This document shows, piece after piece, positions 22,010-34,700 of a stretch of 64,000 bases of DNA; the first letter of the stretch is position 1, and each line of letters opens with the position of its first letter. Under the pieces are notes generated by a model. It was not told the DNA's origin. It was given only the letters and a program-made list of their open reading frames with translations, and did no database searches. Source of the DNA: Calliopum simillimum (lineage: Eukaryota; Arthropoda; Insecta; Diptera; Lauxaniidae); contig OX638368.1 in NCBI GenBank assembly GCA_951812925.1, forward strand, positions 161,620,492-161,684,491. The letters are read 5' to 3'. The position numbers and the translations under genes were made by a program.

Positions 22010-23748
22010 CACTAGTTTACAAATGATTAACATTTTTTTTCCCAGCGAATGCCGTTACTCATTTTATATGGAAAATGGGCTGCTGATTCCGAAAATCGCA
22101 TTTTTTTTTTTTTTATTTCGTGTCGTTTTCGAGATATCGGTCATTTTCGGTTTTTGGACCAAAAAAAAAAGATAGTTCCACTTAAATACAAATATCTCAA
22201 GAACCAATGTTTGTATTCAAACAAATAATATGTCATATTAAAAATAATTAAATTACCTACAAATAATACACACATCACTTTTTGGCTGGTTTGTTAGTTT
22301 CGATGAAATAAATTGATTTCTGAAAAAAAGAGTATATTTTTCCGAAAAAATTACACAAATGTCTAAATCATCTGCAGATTTTTACAGGAAAAAAAAATTT
22401 TAAAAATCATTTTGTATTTTTATATCATAGTCTATAAATTTGTTAGGCAAATAAAATGCTATTTAAGAAAATCGATGGAAAAATGCAAAAGTTGTATACA
22501 ATTCATTGATAAGTTACCAAAATGCGATTTTCCCTATTTTTCCGTTTTTTTGTAATAAACTGTTCGAAAATTTGAAACTTTTTGTAAAAGAAATTAGAAA
22601 ATCCAAAAAATTCTTAAAGAAGGCATTAAAAGAAAAAACTCGTGCCTCGCCGTTTTTCTCTAGCACGTCAGATTTTTTTTTAATCGATTTTTGAAGTTTT
22701 TTAATCCACTGTACATGAAAAAACAGAATTAACGCATTCTTGTGTTAAATCGATGAATTTAACTATATGATCCTTACATCTGAGGTGTATCATGTCTTCA
22801 GCAAACTTATGCAGGATACTACGCGGAATATTTTTGTAGACAATTTTAACCCTCTCTAACCCCCACATGTAGGTCAAAATGACCTTCATGTGGGGATCAA
22901 AATGACCCACATGTGAGGGTTTTAGAGGGTTAAAATTTTCTACAAAAATATTCCTCGCAGTATCCTGCATAAGTTTACTGAACACATAATACACCTCAGA
23001 TGTAAGGATCATATAGTTAAATTCATCGATTTAACACAAGAATGCGTTAATTCTGTTTTTTCATGTACAGTGGATTAAAAAAATTCAAAAATCGATTAAA
23101 AAAAAATCTGACGTGCTAGAGAAAAACGGCGAGGCACGGGTATTTCCTTTTAATGCCTTCTTTAAGAATTTTTTGGATTTTCTAATTTCTTTTACAAAAA
23201 GTTTCAAATTTTCGAACAGTTTATTACAAAATAACGGAAAAACGCATTTTGGTAACTTATCAATGAATTGTATACAACTTTTGCATTTTTCCATCGATTT
23301 TCTTAAATGATATCTTATTTTCTTTACAAATATAAAGTCTATGATACAAAAAAAAAATATTATAAAAAAGTTATGCCTTCTTGTATAAATTTGAAGTTGA
23401 ATTTGATTTTTTCTTAATTTTTTCGAAAAAAAAAATTTTTTTTTTTAGAAATCAATTTATTTCACCGAAACTAACGAACCAACCAAAAAGTGATGTGGAT
23501 GTCATTTGTAGGTAATTTAATTACCTTTAATATGACATATTACTTGTTTAAATACAAACATTGGTTCTTGAGATATTTGTATTTGGAATGGAACTATCTT
23601 TTTTTTTTGGTCCAAAAACCGAAAATGACCGATATCTCGAAAACGACACGAAATAAAAAAAAAAAAATGCGATTTTCGGAATCAGCAGCCCATTTTCCAT
23701 ATAAAATGAGTAACGGCATTCGCTGGGAATTTTGGCTGTAAACTAGTG
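22010..23748. mobile_element. CACTA-type foldback element, 1.74 kb
   Basis: The element is almost entirely two inverted arms. It begins CACTAGTTTACA and ends TGTAAACTAGTG, with the trinucleotide TAA duplicated on both sides (22007-22009 and 23749-23751). CACTAG ends plus a 3-bp duplication fit the CACTA (En/Spm, CMC) superfamily. Arms of about 850 bp pair along most of their length, and the axis near 22878 sits in the palindrome AGGTCAAAATGACCT. There is no transposase. Arm differences are substitutions and small indels. Confidence 0.85.
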
Positions 23749-24989
23749 TAATCTAATAACCTGTGATTAAGCACTTGAAAACATTATTTCCGAAAAAAAA
23801 AAAAAAATTAATAAAATTTAATAAGTACGGGTGAACAGAGCAACAAAACAATTTGAACAGAAGGAACATAATGATTTTTTTTTTTTTTCTTCTTTTGTTC
23901 ATTTTAATATTAATGATATTTTCCTGTGTCTTTTCAATTTTAAATTTAAATTAGCTTCGACATAAATAGAACCCGACTAAGTATTTGGCGGTAATTTTTG
24001 CTGCATATAGACACTGTTTATACTATAAGTATACAATGACGATGATCTCTTGTTTTTGCTGTGATATATACGTAAGTAGCATGGATAATATCTGCTGGCT
24101 TTGCGTCAAACGGTAAGGAATAAAGATTTATCTATTTTTCATACATCTTAAAAACTTATTTTTTACTGTCGGATATTTCATTAATGTATTTAAATAACTT
24201 TTTTTTCCACGAATTTTCGTTTAAATGCTTTAATAGCAGATCTTTATGTATTTTTTTCTAAATACTCAATTGATGTTTCGATTATATTTCTTAAGAGGTT
24301 AATAATTTTTTTTAGTAAATTACACACGCGTCAAGCTTTTATAAATAGATTTATTTTTAATTTTATTAACATTTTCTAGTTTTGTAAGAAATTTAAAATT
24401 TGCAACGATCACAAAAAACGCAATAATACGGAAGTTCAATTTAGTAACTGAAAAATAAAACAACCGCAGAATGATCGTTCGAATGTAAAACTAAATTGTA
24501 CAAGCAACGCAGAAGGAGAGAAAATATTTTATCCTCATTGTTGAAGAAAAATCTTAATATACATGGTAGTTCAACAACGTATACACGAACAGAGGAAACG
24601 AAAAAACAAATGAGAATCAACAAAGTGTATCGAAATAGAAAAAGAAAAGAAGGGTGTGAAGCCATGTGCAGAAAAGAAAATTAGAGAGAGTACCGAATAT
24701 TTTCATAATAAAAATTTTCAAAAATTTACTTTACCATGAGCTTTGGAATTGTTTTTGAAAAGCCCAATTACGACGAGATCATTGTAAATATAAAATGTTT
24801 AAATTAATTGTATACTTTTTTTAAATACGCAAACATTGATGATTTAAACTATTGTGAGCAATAAACGCAAAAGGTATATTTTCAGAATTATGGTCTTTCA
24901 TTTTTAATCCTGAATATCGAGAGTTAAACGTTGAATGACATCTGAATTACACAGCATCTGCAAGTGACTTTTTCAATAAAATACTGAAT

Positions 24990-26010
24990 TTCCATAAAAG
25001 TACAATCATTAGGTATTTTTACCTGGAAAGTTTTCCGAGATTTTTGTAAATGAGTTATTTTATAGATTTCAATGTAATCTTTCAGAATTTCAACTTTGCT
25101 ACATCGAATCGTGTTAGCTCTCGCCGCCATATTGGAAAAATTGCGTCCAAAATCAGTTTTTTACAAATATCTCTTTAACTACTGATGAGTGCGCACAGTG
25201 ATGTGTTGAGCTTTAAATTACGATAGCTTATGAAAGGTGAGTCACACGTTTAAAGTAAAAATACTTATTTATTGGGAATTATTTACTTGAACTACAAGCT
25301 ACATATGTATATTGTTTTTTTTTTTTTTTTTTTTTTTCTTATACCTATAGTTAAAGGAGATATTTTCTCAACAAACCTAAAATTTTGAACAAAAACTTTT
25401 TTTTTAAACATGTACATATGTATCTCCAAAACGGTTCGCCAAAGAAAAAAAAAATGTTCATACATTTTGTGGAACGTTCAATTCCCTACAAGGGTCTTTT
25501 CGAACTGTTTTTTCTTTCGACTTACCGTTCATAAGATATCGCGACTTGATGATCATTCAAAATTGAACAAAGCAAAAAGTACGTCTCTGGCATACAAGTG
25601 TATATAGTAAAATATTCAATTTTGAATGATTTTCAAGTCGCGATATCTAATGTTCGATAAGTCGAACAAGAAAACAGTTCGAAGAGACACATTGAACGTT
25701 CTACATAGGCATAAACATTTTCTTTTTTTTTTTTCTAGGACGAACCGTTTCAGAGATATTTTGAAAAAACGGTTTTTCTCAAAATTTTATGTTATTTTAT
25801 AAGCTACAATATTACGCTAAAATATTTTTCTCCAAAAGTAACCGTTAAAGAGATTTTTGCAAAAAACTGATTTTGAACGCCATTTCTTCGAGGTGGCAAA
25901 GTTGAAATTATAAAAGAGCACATCGTAATCTATAAAATAACTCATTTTCAAAAATCCCGGAAAACTTTCCAATTTTATTCTCCCAAATGATTGTACTATA
26001 AATACAAACG
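24990..26010. repeat. Long imperfect inverted repeat, about 1 kb
   Basis: The left arm (GTACAATCATT ... GGAAAGTTTTCCG ... GAGTTATTTTATAGATT) recurs as its complement on the right (about 25910-26005). The inner part also pairs (GTCGCGATATC near 25540 and 25635). A spacer with TTCAAAATTGAAC symmetry is at the centre. Ends are blurred and no target duplication is certain. Probably an old foldback element. Confidence 0.65.
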
Positions 26011-26439
26011 TTTTTTTCTACTCAAATTTATATTCGTATACAAATTGTTTCTCTTTTTGATATCACCTTTTCAGGCACTACGGTTTTTTGTTTTGCTTAC
26101 CATACATAAAAACAAAATATATAACGCAGTACCCTATCGATGGCACACCACCATTTCATATGATTCATAAAGCTTGAATTTTTTTTTTTTTTTCGCCTCG
26201 ATAGCAAATTTGAATAAGGTGCAAAATTTTTTGGTGAATGAAACACTCATTGCTCGTCAAACTTATCCTTGTTTTCGTTCGCGATCAAGACTTTAGTTGA
26301 AATATATATGGAGAAGTAAAAACACGCCATGCTCAAATTTAAAAAAAAAAAAAATCTTAATTTTTTTAAATAACTCAAATGAATTCATAATGGGAATCAA
26401 TCTTTGATTGGCAGATCAATAATGATTTGAGTGGCGCGA

Positions 26440-26800
26440 AGCAGAACCAATACACTGAATTGAAGTTACTATCCAATATATTGATATACTCCAGAGCGTA
26501 ATGTTACCACGTGTTGAAGAGAATTTGCTGGTCATATGGAAATTTCAGTAATTCAGTTCAGGGCAATTCCATCACTGTTCTGAATTGAGCATCCTTAACC
26601 ACGGACTTAAATCCAAACGAGCATCCGTGGAATGACGTTAAGAATCACTCAATACTCAAAATGTTACGAATTTCGAAAAGTTATTCGAAATAGTTAAAGA
26701 AGCCTGGTAGGCCATTCTTTTGGAACGGTGCTGGGCCCTAATCGAATCGATGCAATGGCGTTGTGTGGCTGTGATTTAGCAAAAAGGCTTTGCAACCAGG
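26440..26800 (+). pseudogene. Tc1-like transposase remnant
   Basis: The plus strand around 26600-26640 reads TDLNPNEHPWNDVKN, the degraded form of the DLNPIEHLW motif near the third catalytic residue of Tc1 transposases. Scattered similarity continues to about 26.8 kb across stops and frameshifts. No inverted ends are recognised. Confidence 0.6.
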
Positions 26801-27237
26801 TAAAATTAATAAATTTTTCGATATTTTTTAATGAGTTCTAATATTTTTCAATCAGTTTTTGAATCGTTCTTAAGTATTTTTCTTCTGAAAATTTGACTTT
26901 TTTTAACTTTATTGCAAAATTTCAATGGAAAAATTTTAATGCCAAAACTATAATGCACATTATTCGAGTGAGAAATATCACAGCAAACAAAGAAAATCAA
27001 AAAAGTCCCGTTGTTGCGATGTAAATAAGTAAGAGATGTGCATATACATTGACGATATCGTTCCTAAGTATTTTTCAACGGCTGTATGTCGGAAAATAAT
27101 GATACAATTGGAAAAGTTATAGTTATGGCTTAAAGAGAAAGATCAATGCTATTCAATGCCGCTGATAAAAATGAACTACACTACTTCCTGGATGTACGCG
27201 ATCTGTCTGAAAAAAAAAAAACTTTTTCTTCACATTA

Positions 27238-27621
27238 ATGCTGGAATTAGCCAAGAAGTAGCGTTTCGTAATGTAACGTCACGGTTGCTTGTCAACGTAG
27301 CATCGATTAGTGAAAACGGTAGGCAACGTTCGAAATGTCACCTTACAACTTAAAAATTACTTGAAAAATTCCAGTTTTTGTAAACAAGCATCCATTGTCA
27401 TACATATTTTAATCAATTTGTTAAAAAAATTACATTTATAACATCCAAATTTAATTTATTTTATCTAACGTAGCGCGACGTTTGAAAATCTAATTTCAAC
27501 AGGTCTCAACGTTGCGTACCGCTACTTTACGATTTCAGTAATCGCTTACACGCTTCTGCTATTTGATAGATTTTGACAGACGTCACGATACGAAACGGTA
27601 CTTCTTGGCTAATTCCACCAT
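27238..27621. mobile_element. Short inverted-repeat MITE
   Basis: The ends ATG(C/G)TGGAATTAGCCAAGAAGTA are inverted copies with few mismatches and continue inward (CGTTTCGTA). The length is about 384 bp and it is non-coding. The target duplication is uncertain (TTA against AAA). Confidence 0.65.
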
Positions 27622-28849
27622 AAATCAAGGATAACTCGGATCTCAGACGTGATAGGACAAAACGGATGCCATCGAGATCAAATTCACAGTATAATCGAAA
27701 AGCGTAAGTGCTCGTTGTATTCGGTAGATCATAGGAATTTAATGCCGGGATCGATTTTTAAATTCTTCGCGATAAGCGATGCGTCGCAAAAATGTTTAAT
27801 TTGAACTATTAATTATTCGAAAAAGTAATAAACACTGAAAATTTTATTTTTTGATCAAATCACCTTTTAAAAGAATTCATTTTATTTTATTTTTTAGCTC
27901 ACCCAACAAGGTAAAAACACCATAAAAAAATTAATACCAAAATACAATACATTTATACAGCAAAAAAAAAAAAAAAAAATATTAATATAAGATACAGTGA
28001 ATATTAATCACGATTGATAGAAAACTAAGACTCAAATAAGGCAAAACATTTCCATAACAAATTGAAGCAGAAAATGCACATACTTCCTTGCTAAAAAAAA
28101 ATAGCCCATAGGCTTCATTATTTCCTAGCAATATCTTAAAAGATATGACAATATAATAGGTTAAGTTTGCACAAATATGTACATATGTTTGGACAATTTA
28201 TATCGATTGATGAATTTTGTTTGCGTATAAAAACGGCAAATTGCAATCAGCTGACCTCATTTGATATAATCAGGTGTAATTGAACTATGAAAAAAAATTT
28301 TCAACGGAAATTTTATTAACAAATAAATTGGCTTATTTGGAAACATCAGTTGCAAAACAATAATTTCCCGAAATTAAAAGAAGGATATCCCTGTAGGACC
28401 ACGGACAATTCCAAAACTAGTTTGTAAGCTACACACCGACTTAACCAAATTCTGCTCCCATCACATATAAAATTCTATTTACGATTTGTATTGCTTGTCA
28501 TTGGACGTAACCAATTGTCTCCTTATGCATTATATTGAGACCAGAAAAATGTCAATTGTCTCCTTATACGTTACAATTCGGACCAGAAAAAGGAAAATTG
28601 TATGTTTTATTTTATTTCATAAAATTTAATTTAATATACAAATTTTACACAAAAATGTCAAAAGTTTTCATAGACAAATGTGTTTGTTATATTTTTCTGT
28701 GTTCGAACCTCAGCGTGGATGAATATTTTTTTATAAATTTTATTATCATTTTATACCTCGGCTGTATTGGACACATGTTTCATTTTCCGCTCCGTAGACT
28801 TCAGACAAATTGTGTACAAATTAAAAGAAATTTAAAAATTGGAATTGAA

Positions 28850-28945
28850 AATCACCGAGTGGAGGATTTGAACCCGGGTCTCTCTAGGCAGCGCAAGTCA
28901 TTAGACCGATACACTATCGTTTCCTCTGCATCACAATCGCCCCAC
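28850..28945 (-). ncRNA. tRNA-like sequence with pol III B box (SINE or tRNA relic)
   Basis: On the minus strand the sequence GGGTTCAAATCC is a perfect B box (T-arm), preceded by an A-box-like ATAGTGTATCGGTCTAATG segment at tRNA-like spacing. The acceptor ends do not pair, so this is not an intact tRNA gene. It is most likely the head of a tRNA-derived repeat. Confidence 0.45.
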
Positions 28946-29454
28946 TCTAATCGTTATAATTTCACTGACACAATCGATACACAATTGAAAAAAATGTTGG
29001 TACTAATGAGGGCTTTTTCATTACATTTAGATCTTTTTGATACAAATGACCAGCTTTGCATTACATTTGAACCAGTTTTGTTACAAGGGTGGCGCGTTCA
29101 TTCTCAAATTTGAAAAGTTTTTTGATCTCAATAATTCTTTGAAGCAGAAACCAAGATAAATATGAGTTTAAAATCTCATCTTTCAAATCATCTTTTTTAG
29201 TAAATTTCGAAATTCAAAATGGCGGCCACAAAATGGCGACTACAATCAGAAATTTAACAAAAAATAGTTCGGATTTTTTTGGAAAAAAATCCAAGTGAAG
29301 TTTTTTCACTAAAAAAGTCTTTGTTTATGTATGGTAAATAAACTGTGAAAAATCAATCGCGAAATCGTGTTCGCATAAAAAGGAAGGTCAAAGGTCGCAA
29401 AAATCATTATAAGTGTGTTTCGTAACACGTTGATTTTTAAATTGGCTCATGAAC

Positions 29455-29520
29455 GATAATACCCTATTCTCACTCGAGAATCTTGAGTTCGATCTCCCGT
29501 GAACACGAGTTTTTTTTTAC
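29455..29520 (+). ncRNA. tRNA-like fragment, opposite orientation
   Basis: The plus strand has TTGAGTTCGATCTCCCG, a B-box-like T-arm, followed within 20 bases by a T9 run that could terminate pol III. An A box is weak. It lies about 550 bp from, and inverted to, the tRNA-like sequence at 28850-28945. Confidence 0.35.
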
Positions 29521-29646
29521 TTGTCACAGGCGAATTTATAGCTTTATTTCAAAAATTTGTGTAGCAAACAAAAAAAAACGCTTACATGAAGACCAAAATA
29601 TCGGACCATACAGCGCAATCCACATTCTTTACAAATATATGTTACA

Positions 29647-31336
29647 GGGTCATTTCATCTGAAATCGTCCAGGCAGAATTTTTTTTTTGCATATTATGTT
29701 TTCAATAGTTTCTACATTGAAATCGATGAGACACGTATTTTTTCCTTTTGCTTGATTTTGAGTTCTTTCGTCGTGAGGAATTTTTTAAAATTCGTCTACA
29801 AACTCGATTTTGCGCTATTGTCGCATGTCAATTTTCACGGAAAATGTGATAACTTTGCGAAAAAACGTCCGGTCTTCGTAATTTTTGGTATGATACAGGG
29901 TATATATCAAAAATTAATTTTTATATCATTTGAAAAAAAAAATCAAAAAATTTTTGAATTGAAAAATTTCCAATTGCATCAGTTTTTTTTTTCTTCATAT
30001 TTTTTTTTTAAATAGCCATACATATAAACAATATTATGTAACAGCCTCTATTAGCGCAAATTCGTTGTTAGGGAATTATGATTTTTTAAAAAAACAGTCC
30101 CAATTATTTAGTAATGTTGGGCTTCATTCATGATATATGTTATCATTTAGTCAAAAGTAGCTCAATCGTTATGATATTTTGTCTGTCAACAGTCAAAGCT
30201 CCGTTCTAGAAGAAAAAATCATGAAGTGTAGTACATTTTTGGATATTTTTTTATAACCGTCCTTAAAATAGAAAAAAAATCAAATGACTTTTAGCCCAAA
30301 AATTCTAGCATTGCTACGATTTGTCCATTCTTTATTACTGTTTTTGTATATCAATTTGTAAGTAGACAATTTTCAGAAGCTTTATTCATACCTTAATTTC
30401 GTTTTTTATTCAACATTATTTTTCAAACTCCATGCAAGTAGGTACATTTATTCGAGTAATTTGATTATTGCTGCAACATTGTTCCACTGGGTCTTCTTGG
30501 TCTTTCTGAACTTTTGTACGTCTCGAGATTCAAGTAATTTGACAGCCACATTTGGAGTATGCTTCTGAAAATTGTCTACTTACAAATTGATATACAAAAA
30601 CAGTAATAAAGAATGGACAAATCGCAGCAATGCTAAAATTTTTGGGCTAAAAGTCATTTGATTTTTTTTCTATTTTAAGGACGGTTATAAAAAAAATATC
30701 CAAAAATGTACTACACTTCATGATTTTTTCTTCTAGAACGGACCTTTGACTGTTGACAGACAAAATATCATAACGATTGAGCTACTTTTGACGAAATGAT
30801 AACATATAGCATGAATGAAGCCCAAAATTACTAAATAATTGGGACTGTTTTTTCAAAAAATCATAATTCCCAAACAACGAATTTGGGCTAATAGAGGCTG
30901 TTACATAATATTGTTTATATGTATGGCTATTTAAAAAAAAAAATATGAAGAAAAAAAAAACTGATGCAATTGGAAATTTTTCAAGTCAAAAATTTTTTGG
31001 TTTTTTTTTTCAAATGACGATATAAAAATTATTTTTTGAAATATACCCTGTATCATATTTTTTTCTTTTAGAAGAACCTTTTAGCTACAAACATACCAAA
31101 AATTACGAAGACCGGACGTTTTTTCGCAAAGTTATCACATTTTCCGTGAAAATTGACATGCGACAATAGCGCAAAATCGAGTTTGTAGACGAATTTTAAA
31201 AAATTCCCCACGACAAAAGAACTCAAAATCAAGCAAAAGGAAAAAATACGTGTCTCATCGATTTCAATGTAGAGACAATTAAAAACATAATATGCAAAAA
31301 AAAATTCTGCCTGGACGATTTGAGATGAAATGACCC
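29647..31336. mobile_element. Foldback element, 1.69 kb, GGGTCATTTC ends
   Basis: Two arms of about 730 bp are inverted copies. The termini read GGGTCATTTCATCT and its complement. The tetramer TACA flanks both ends (29643-29646, 31337-31340). The arms surround a spacer of about 190 bp (30381-30570). The right arm carries a roughly 43-bp insertion near 31058-31100 absent from the left arm. No open frame is meaningful. The superfamily is unassigned. Confidence 0.8.
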
Positions 31337-31716
31337 TACATCAATTAAAGCTCTATTACTCTTCAAATTTATCAATCGCTTCATTTAAAACAGATATGTG
31401 TGTTTATATTTTCGTTACGCCTGATGACAATTCGTTCAGGGATTTTTATAGAAATTTCTTAAAAAATAATTTAAAAAATTAAAAAACTTAAGCATACCAT
31501 AAATTGAATTAACATATGTTACATATATGTATGTAAGTATCTGCCGGCGGCACAAACAAAGGCATGCAAAAATAAATAAACAAAAAAAAGCAAATGTTAA
31601 ACGTGAGTTTGAGGGCAACATTTATTAACAAATAAACTTGCAATCTTCAAAAGGCTTAAGCTTTAGAAACAGATCAGGCAGCACAGAACACAACAATAAA
31701 AGATAGAAAACTCTAC

Positions 31717-34700
31717 CTCAATGAAATGCAGGGCATGAGTTGTTTTGGACATTTGATTCATACTCAGATTTTGATTCAGATGCGAATTTATTACGGAATT
31801 CGTTGTATTTGCTGATGCAACGGATTGCATGATTTGTTGTGGTTGTTGTTGTTGTTGTTGCTGTGAAGAAAACCCTACTATAGCTGGTTGCCTTAGAGCA
31901 TTGCTGTTGATGCCATTTGGCTGCTGTGGCTGTTGTTGTTGCTGCTGCTGCTTGTACATATTTTGTTGATGCTGCGCGTTAATAGCAGCGGGATTATGGT
32001 TGCCGCCACTGGGTTTCGTATATATATACGGATCGAACGTTTGCAATACTTTACGTTCTTGATGATGAGTCATTAGCGGATTCACAACAACATGCTGTTG
32101 CTTGGATGGCATATTATTGTTCAAATAGATTCCACCACCGACATGTTGTTGCTTCATGTGAAAACCAAAAGGCTGATGTGAAGCCGTAAATGATGCCGAG
32201 TGGGATAATCCTGTTGTTCCAGCAGGACGAGGTTGAAGTTGCTGGTAGGCAAAATGTGGTTGCTGCTGTTGTTGTTGTTGTAATGGTGCTTGAGACTGAT
32301 ATTGTGATATATATTGCTGTTGCTGTAGATTGCTCATTGAAAACTTATAATTTTCCTTGTTTGGATTTAGCTGTATCAATGCAGTTTCTGGGTTGGACTG
32401 ATTTGGTTGCTGATTTTGTTGTGGCTGGTTCTTTTTTGCAAAAAGAGTGGGCTGCAGTTGTTGTTGCTGCTGCTGCGACTGTTGCGTTAGCATAAAAGGA
32501 TCAGTGCTACTGCCGCTCATAGCAGAGCATGCGAAAGTATTCCAGTTTAAAAACGGTCGCTTTTGCTGATAATTTTGTTGTTGTTGCTGCTGCTGCTGCT
32601 GCTGTTGTTGTTGTCGTTGCAATAACGCTTGTCTGTTATAAGCTAACTGAATCTGAGATGTTGAATTCGATTTACCAATTGGAAAATATTTCTTCGACAA
32701 TTGCTGTTGTTGGTGCGATAATTGCGACGATATATTTGCTGAAGCGTTAATTGGTGCATCACTGATCTTGTTGCCGTTAACAATTCCACTTGTCTGTCCA
32801 CTTTGCAGTTGGCCCATAACTGCTGTTGATTCTTCTTTATCCCCAAGTTTTGGTTCAATTCTTGCTGTTACAGCTGGCGCTGCAATACATGTTGTTGTCG
32901 TTATCGTGGCCGCATTTGGCTGCTGAATTGATTTTGTCATCTGTTGCTTAGTGGTCGTTGTGATGGCAAGAGGTACTTCAGATGATGATGACGTTGTTGT
33001 CGCTGGTGCTGCTGTTGTTGTAGTCGATTGCGACACATTGTTATTGCTTATTCTTAACATATCGTTAATACATTTTTCAATTTTGTTTTCAGCGTCTTTT
33101 TGACGCTTTGTCAATTCTAAGTTGGCAGAGCTTTGAGACTTCGATAATTTATAGCCATCGCCAATAGTAGCTGAAACAGTGGCAACACCAACCTCCGATT
33201 GCAGAGGGTGCTTTGAGTGTGTTTGACGATGTTGATGTTGCTGTTGCTGGGGCTGATGTGCCTTTGAGTCAGCTGTAGTTGCTGCCGTTGAGGACGGTAT
33301 ATGAAATGATGAAGTAAACCTGGACAAATGTGGTAAATGAGAGGTGCAACAGTTTGTTGCTGTTGCACTACTTGTGCTTATCGTACTGTTGCTTTTTTCT
33401 GACTTTCGTTCTAGCGACGGAGACTCTGTCATGTTGTCCGTGTCACCTCTGTTGCTTGCGACAGTGGCAATATTCTTTTCAGCGTTTAAAATGGATGGTT
33501 GATGTTGCTTCGACTTTGCTTGCAACCGCTGCATCACTAATTCATCACTTAGTGCTGAGCTTTTTATCGAAGAATTCATCAGTGAACTCGTCATCGCTGC
33601 GGGAGAAAATGTCGCTGAAGTAGCTGTTACTATTCCTGTTGTTGTTGGTACAGTACTTGCTACAGATAATGGCTCACAATTCGGTTGCTTAATTGAAAAT
33701 GAACTATATTTTGGCATCACACCGAAGACACTCGAACTCGATGCGCTTTTCAACAGACCACGGTAAAGATTTGTTGACGGTGGTGCGTTCGAATACAATA
33801 TTTTTGATGGCCCCTCGAAATTGGTAGCTTCTGTCGTCTTTACGTTGTTAACTTTTGATAAAGGTGGAACGGGAACTGCATCCTTCGGCATGAGTATTGC
33901 ACTGTTTGAAGTGCTACGACTTAACGCAGGCAAGTGCTTCATGTAGCAGGGTATGTGTGTTTTACTTGAGGAATGAATGAGATTATTGACTGCGGTTAAT
34001 GGTTGTGCTTGGGGCTGTGGTGTTGTGCGGCCAAGCGTGGTGACTGGTATCGCTGAAGGCACATGCGACAGTGACACACTCTTATTGAGGCTACCTGAAA
34101 TACTTTGACTCGGAAGCGACTGCAAAGCAGATATATGCTGATTTGAACTGACTTTTACTGGTACTCGACTTGAAAATTGTTGCATTGTCAGTTGTGCAGT
34201 CGGGTTTCCCGGCAATGTTGGCATTGTTGGCGAATTTTCATTACAAATCAGCTTGTAGAGATCCTCCTTTGTAGCCGCCTGGCGCACCTTAATGTCAAGA
34301 TGTGAAAGCGATGCATTTTTTTGCAATTTATTTGGCTTAAGGAGTTCTTTTTGAGCTGCCTCAGCCACGGTTGGGTCATAAATAGCCAACTTTTTTGCTG
34401 TTTGAGCATCAACTTTGAGTGGTGTACCTGCTGTCCCTACGGAAGGCATGCAAATTTTATCAAAGTTCCAAGCTGAATGTTTTGGAGTCTGTTGTTTTTG
34501 AGAACTTGACAAGTTTTCATTCCAAAAATCGTTCATCAACTGCTTGTTAAGCGAAAGGTTTGAGCCGGTTGTATTGACATTTTTTTGCAAAGCACCGAGC
34601 GGAGTAGATGCTGGAGATAAAGGTTGCGCTTGAGAGGGTATATATGATGATTTTTGTAGTGTTGGCTGTTGCTGTGGTACAGAGTATGGCATTTGATTAC

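Larger units (their letters stand above)
20812..31716 (-). other. Large intergenic/intronic stretch between alternative Doa units
   Basis: About 11 kb with no convincing protein-coding exon. It holds a CACTA-type foldback (22010-23748), an older inverted repeat (24990-26010), a Tc1 remnant (26440-26800), a MITE (27238-27621), two tRNA-like sequences (near 28.9 and 29.5 kb) and a second giant foldback (29647-31336). The promoter and leader of the 20811 start should lie just upstream of 20811 but I see no clear TATA or initiator. For transcripts starting upstream this whole stretch is intron. Confidence 0.6.

Noticed and set aside
28535..29113. 192-codon plus-strand frame
   Set aside because: Runs through the tRNA-like sequence and AT-rich DNA with no recognisable domain; likely chance.
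32190..32750. Plus-strand frames rich in Val and Ala
   Set aside because: Antisense of the polyglutamine/CAG-rich giant exon.
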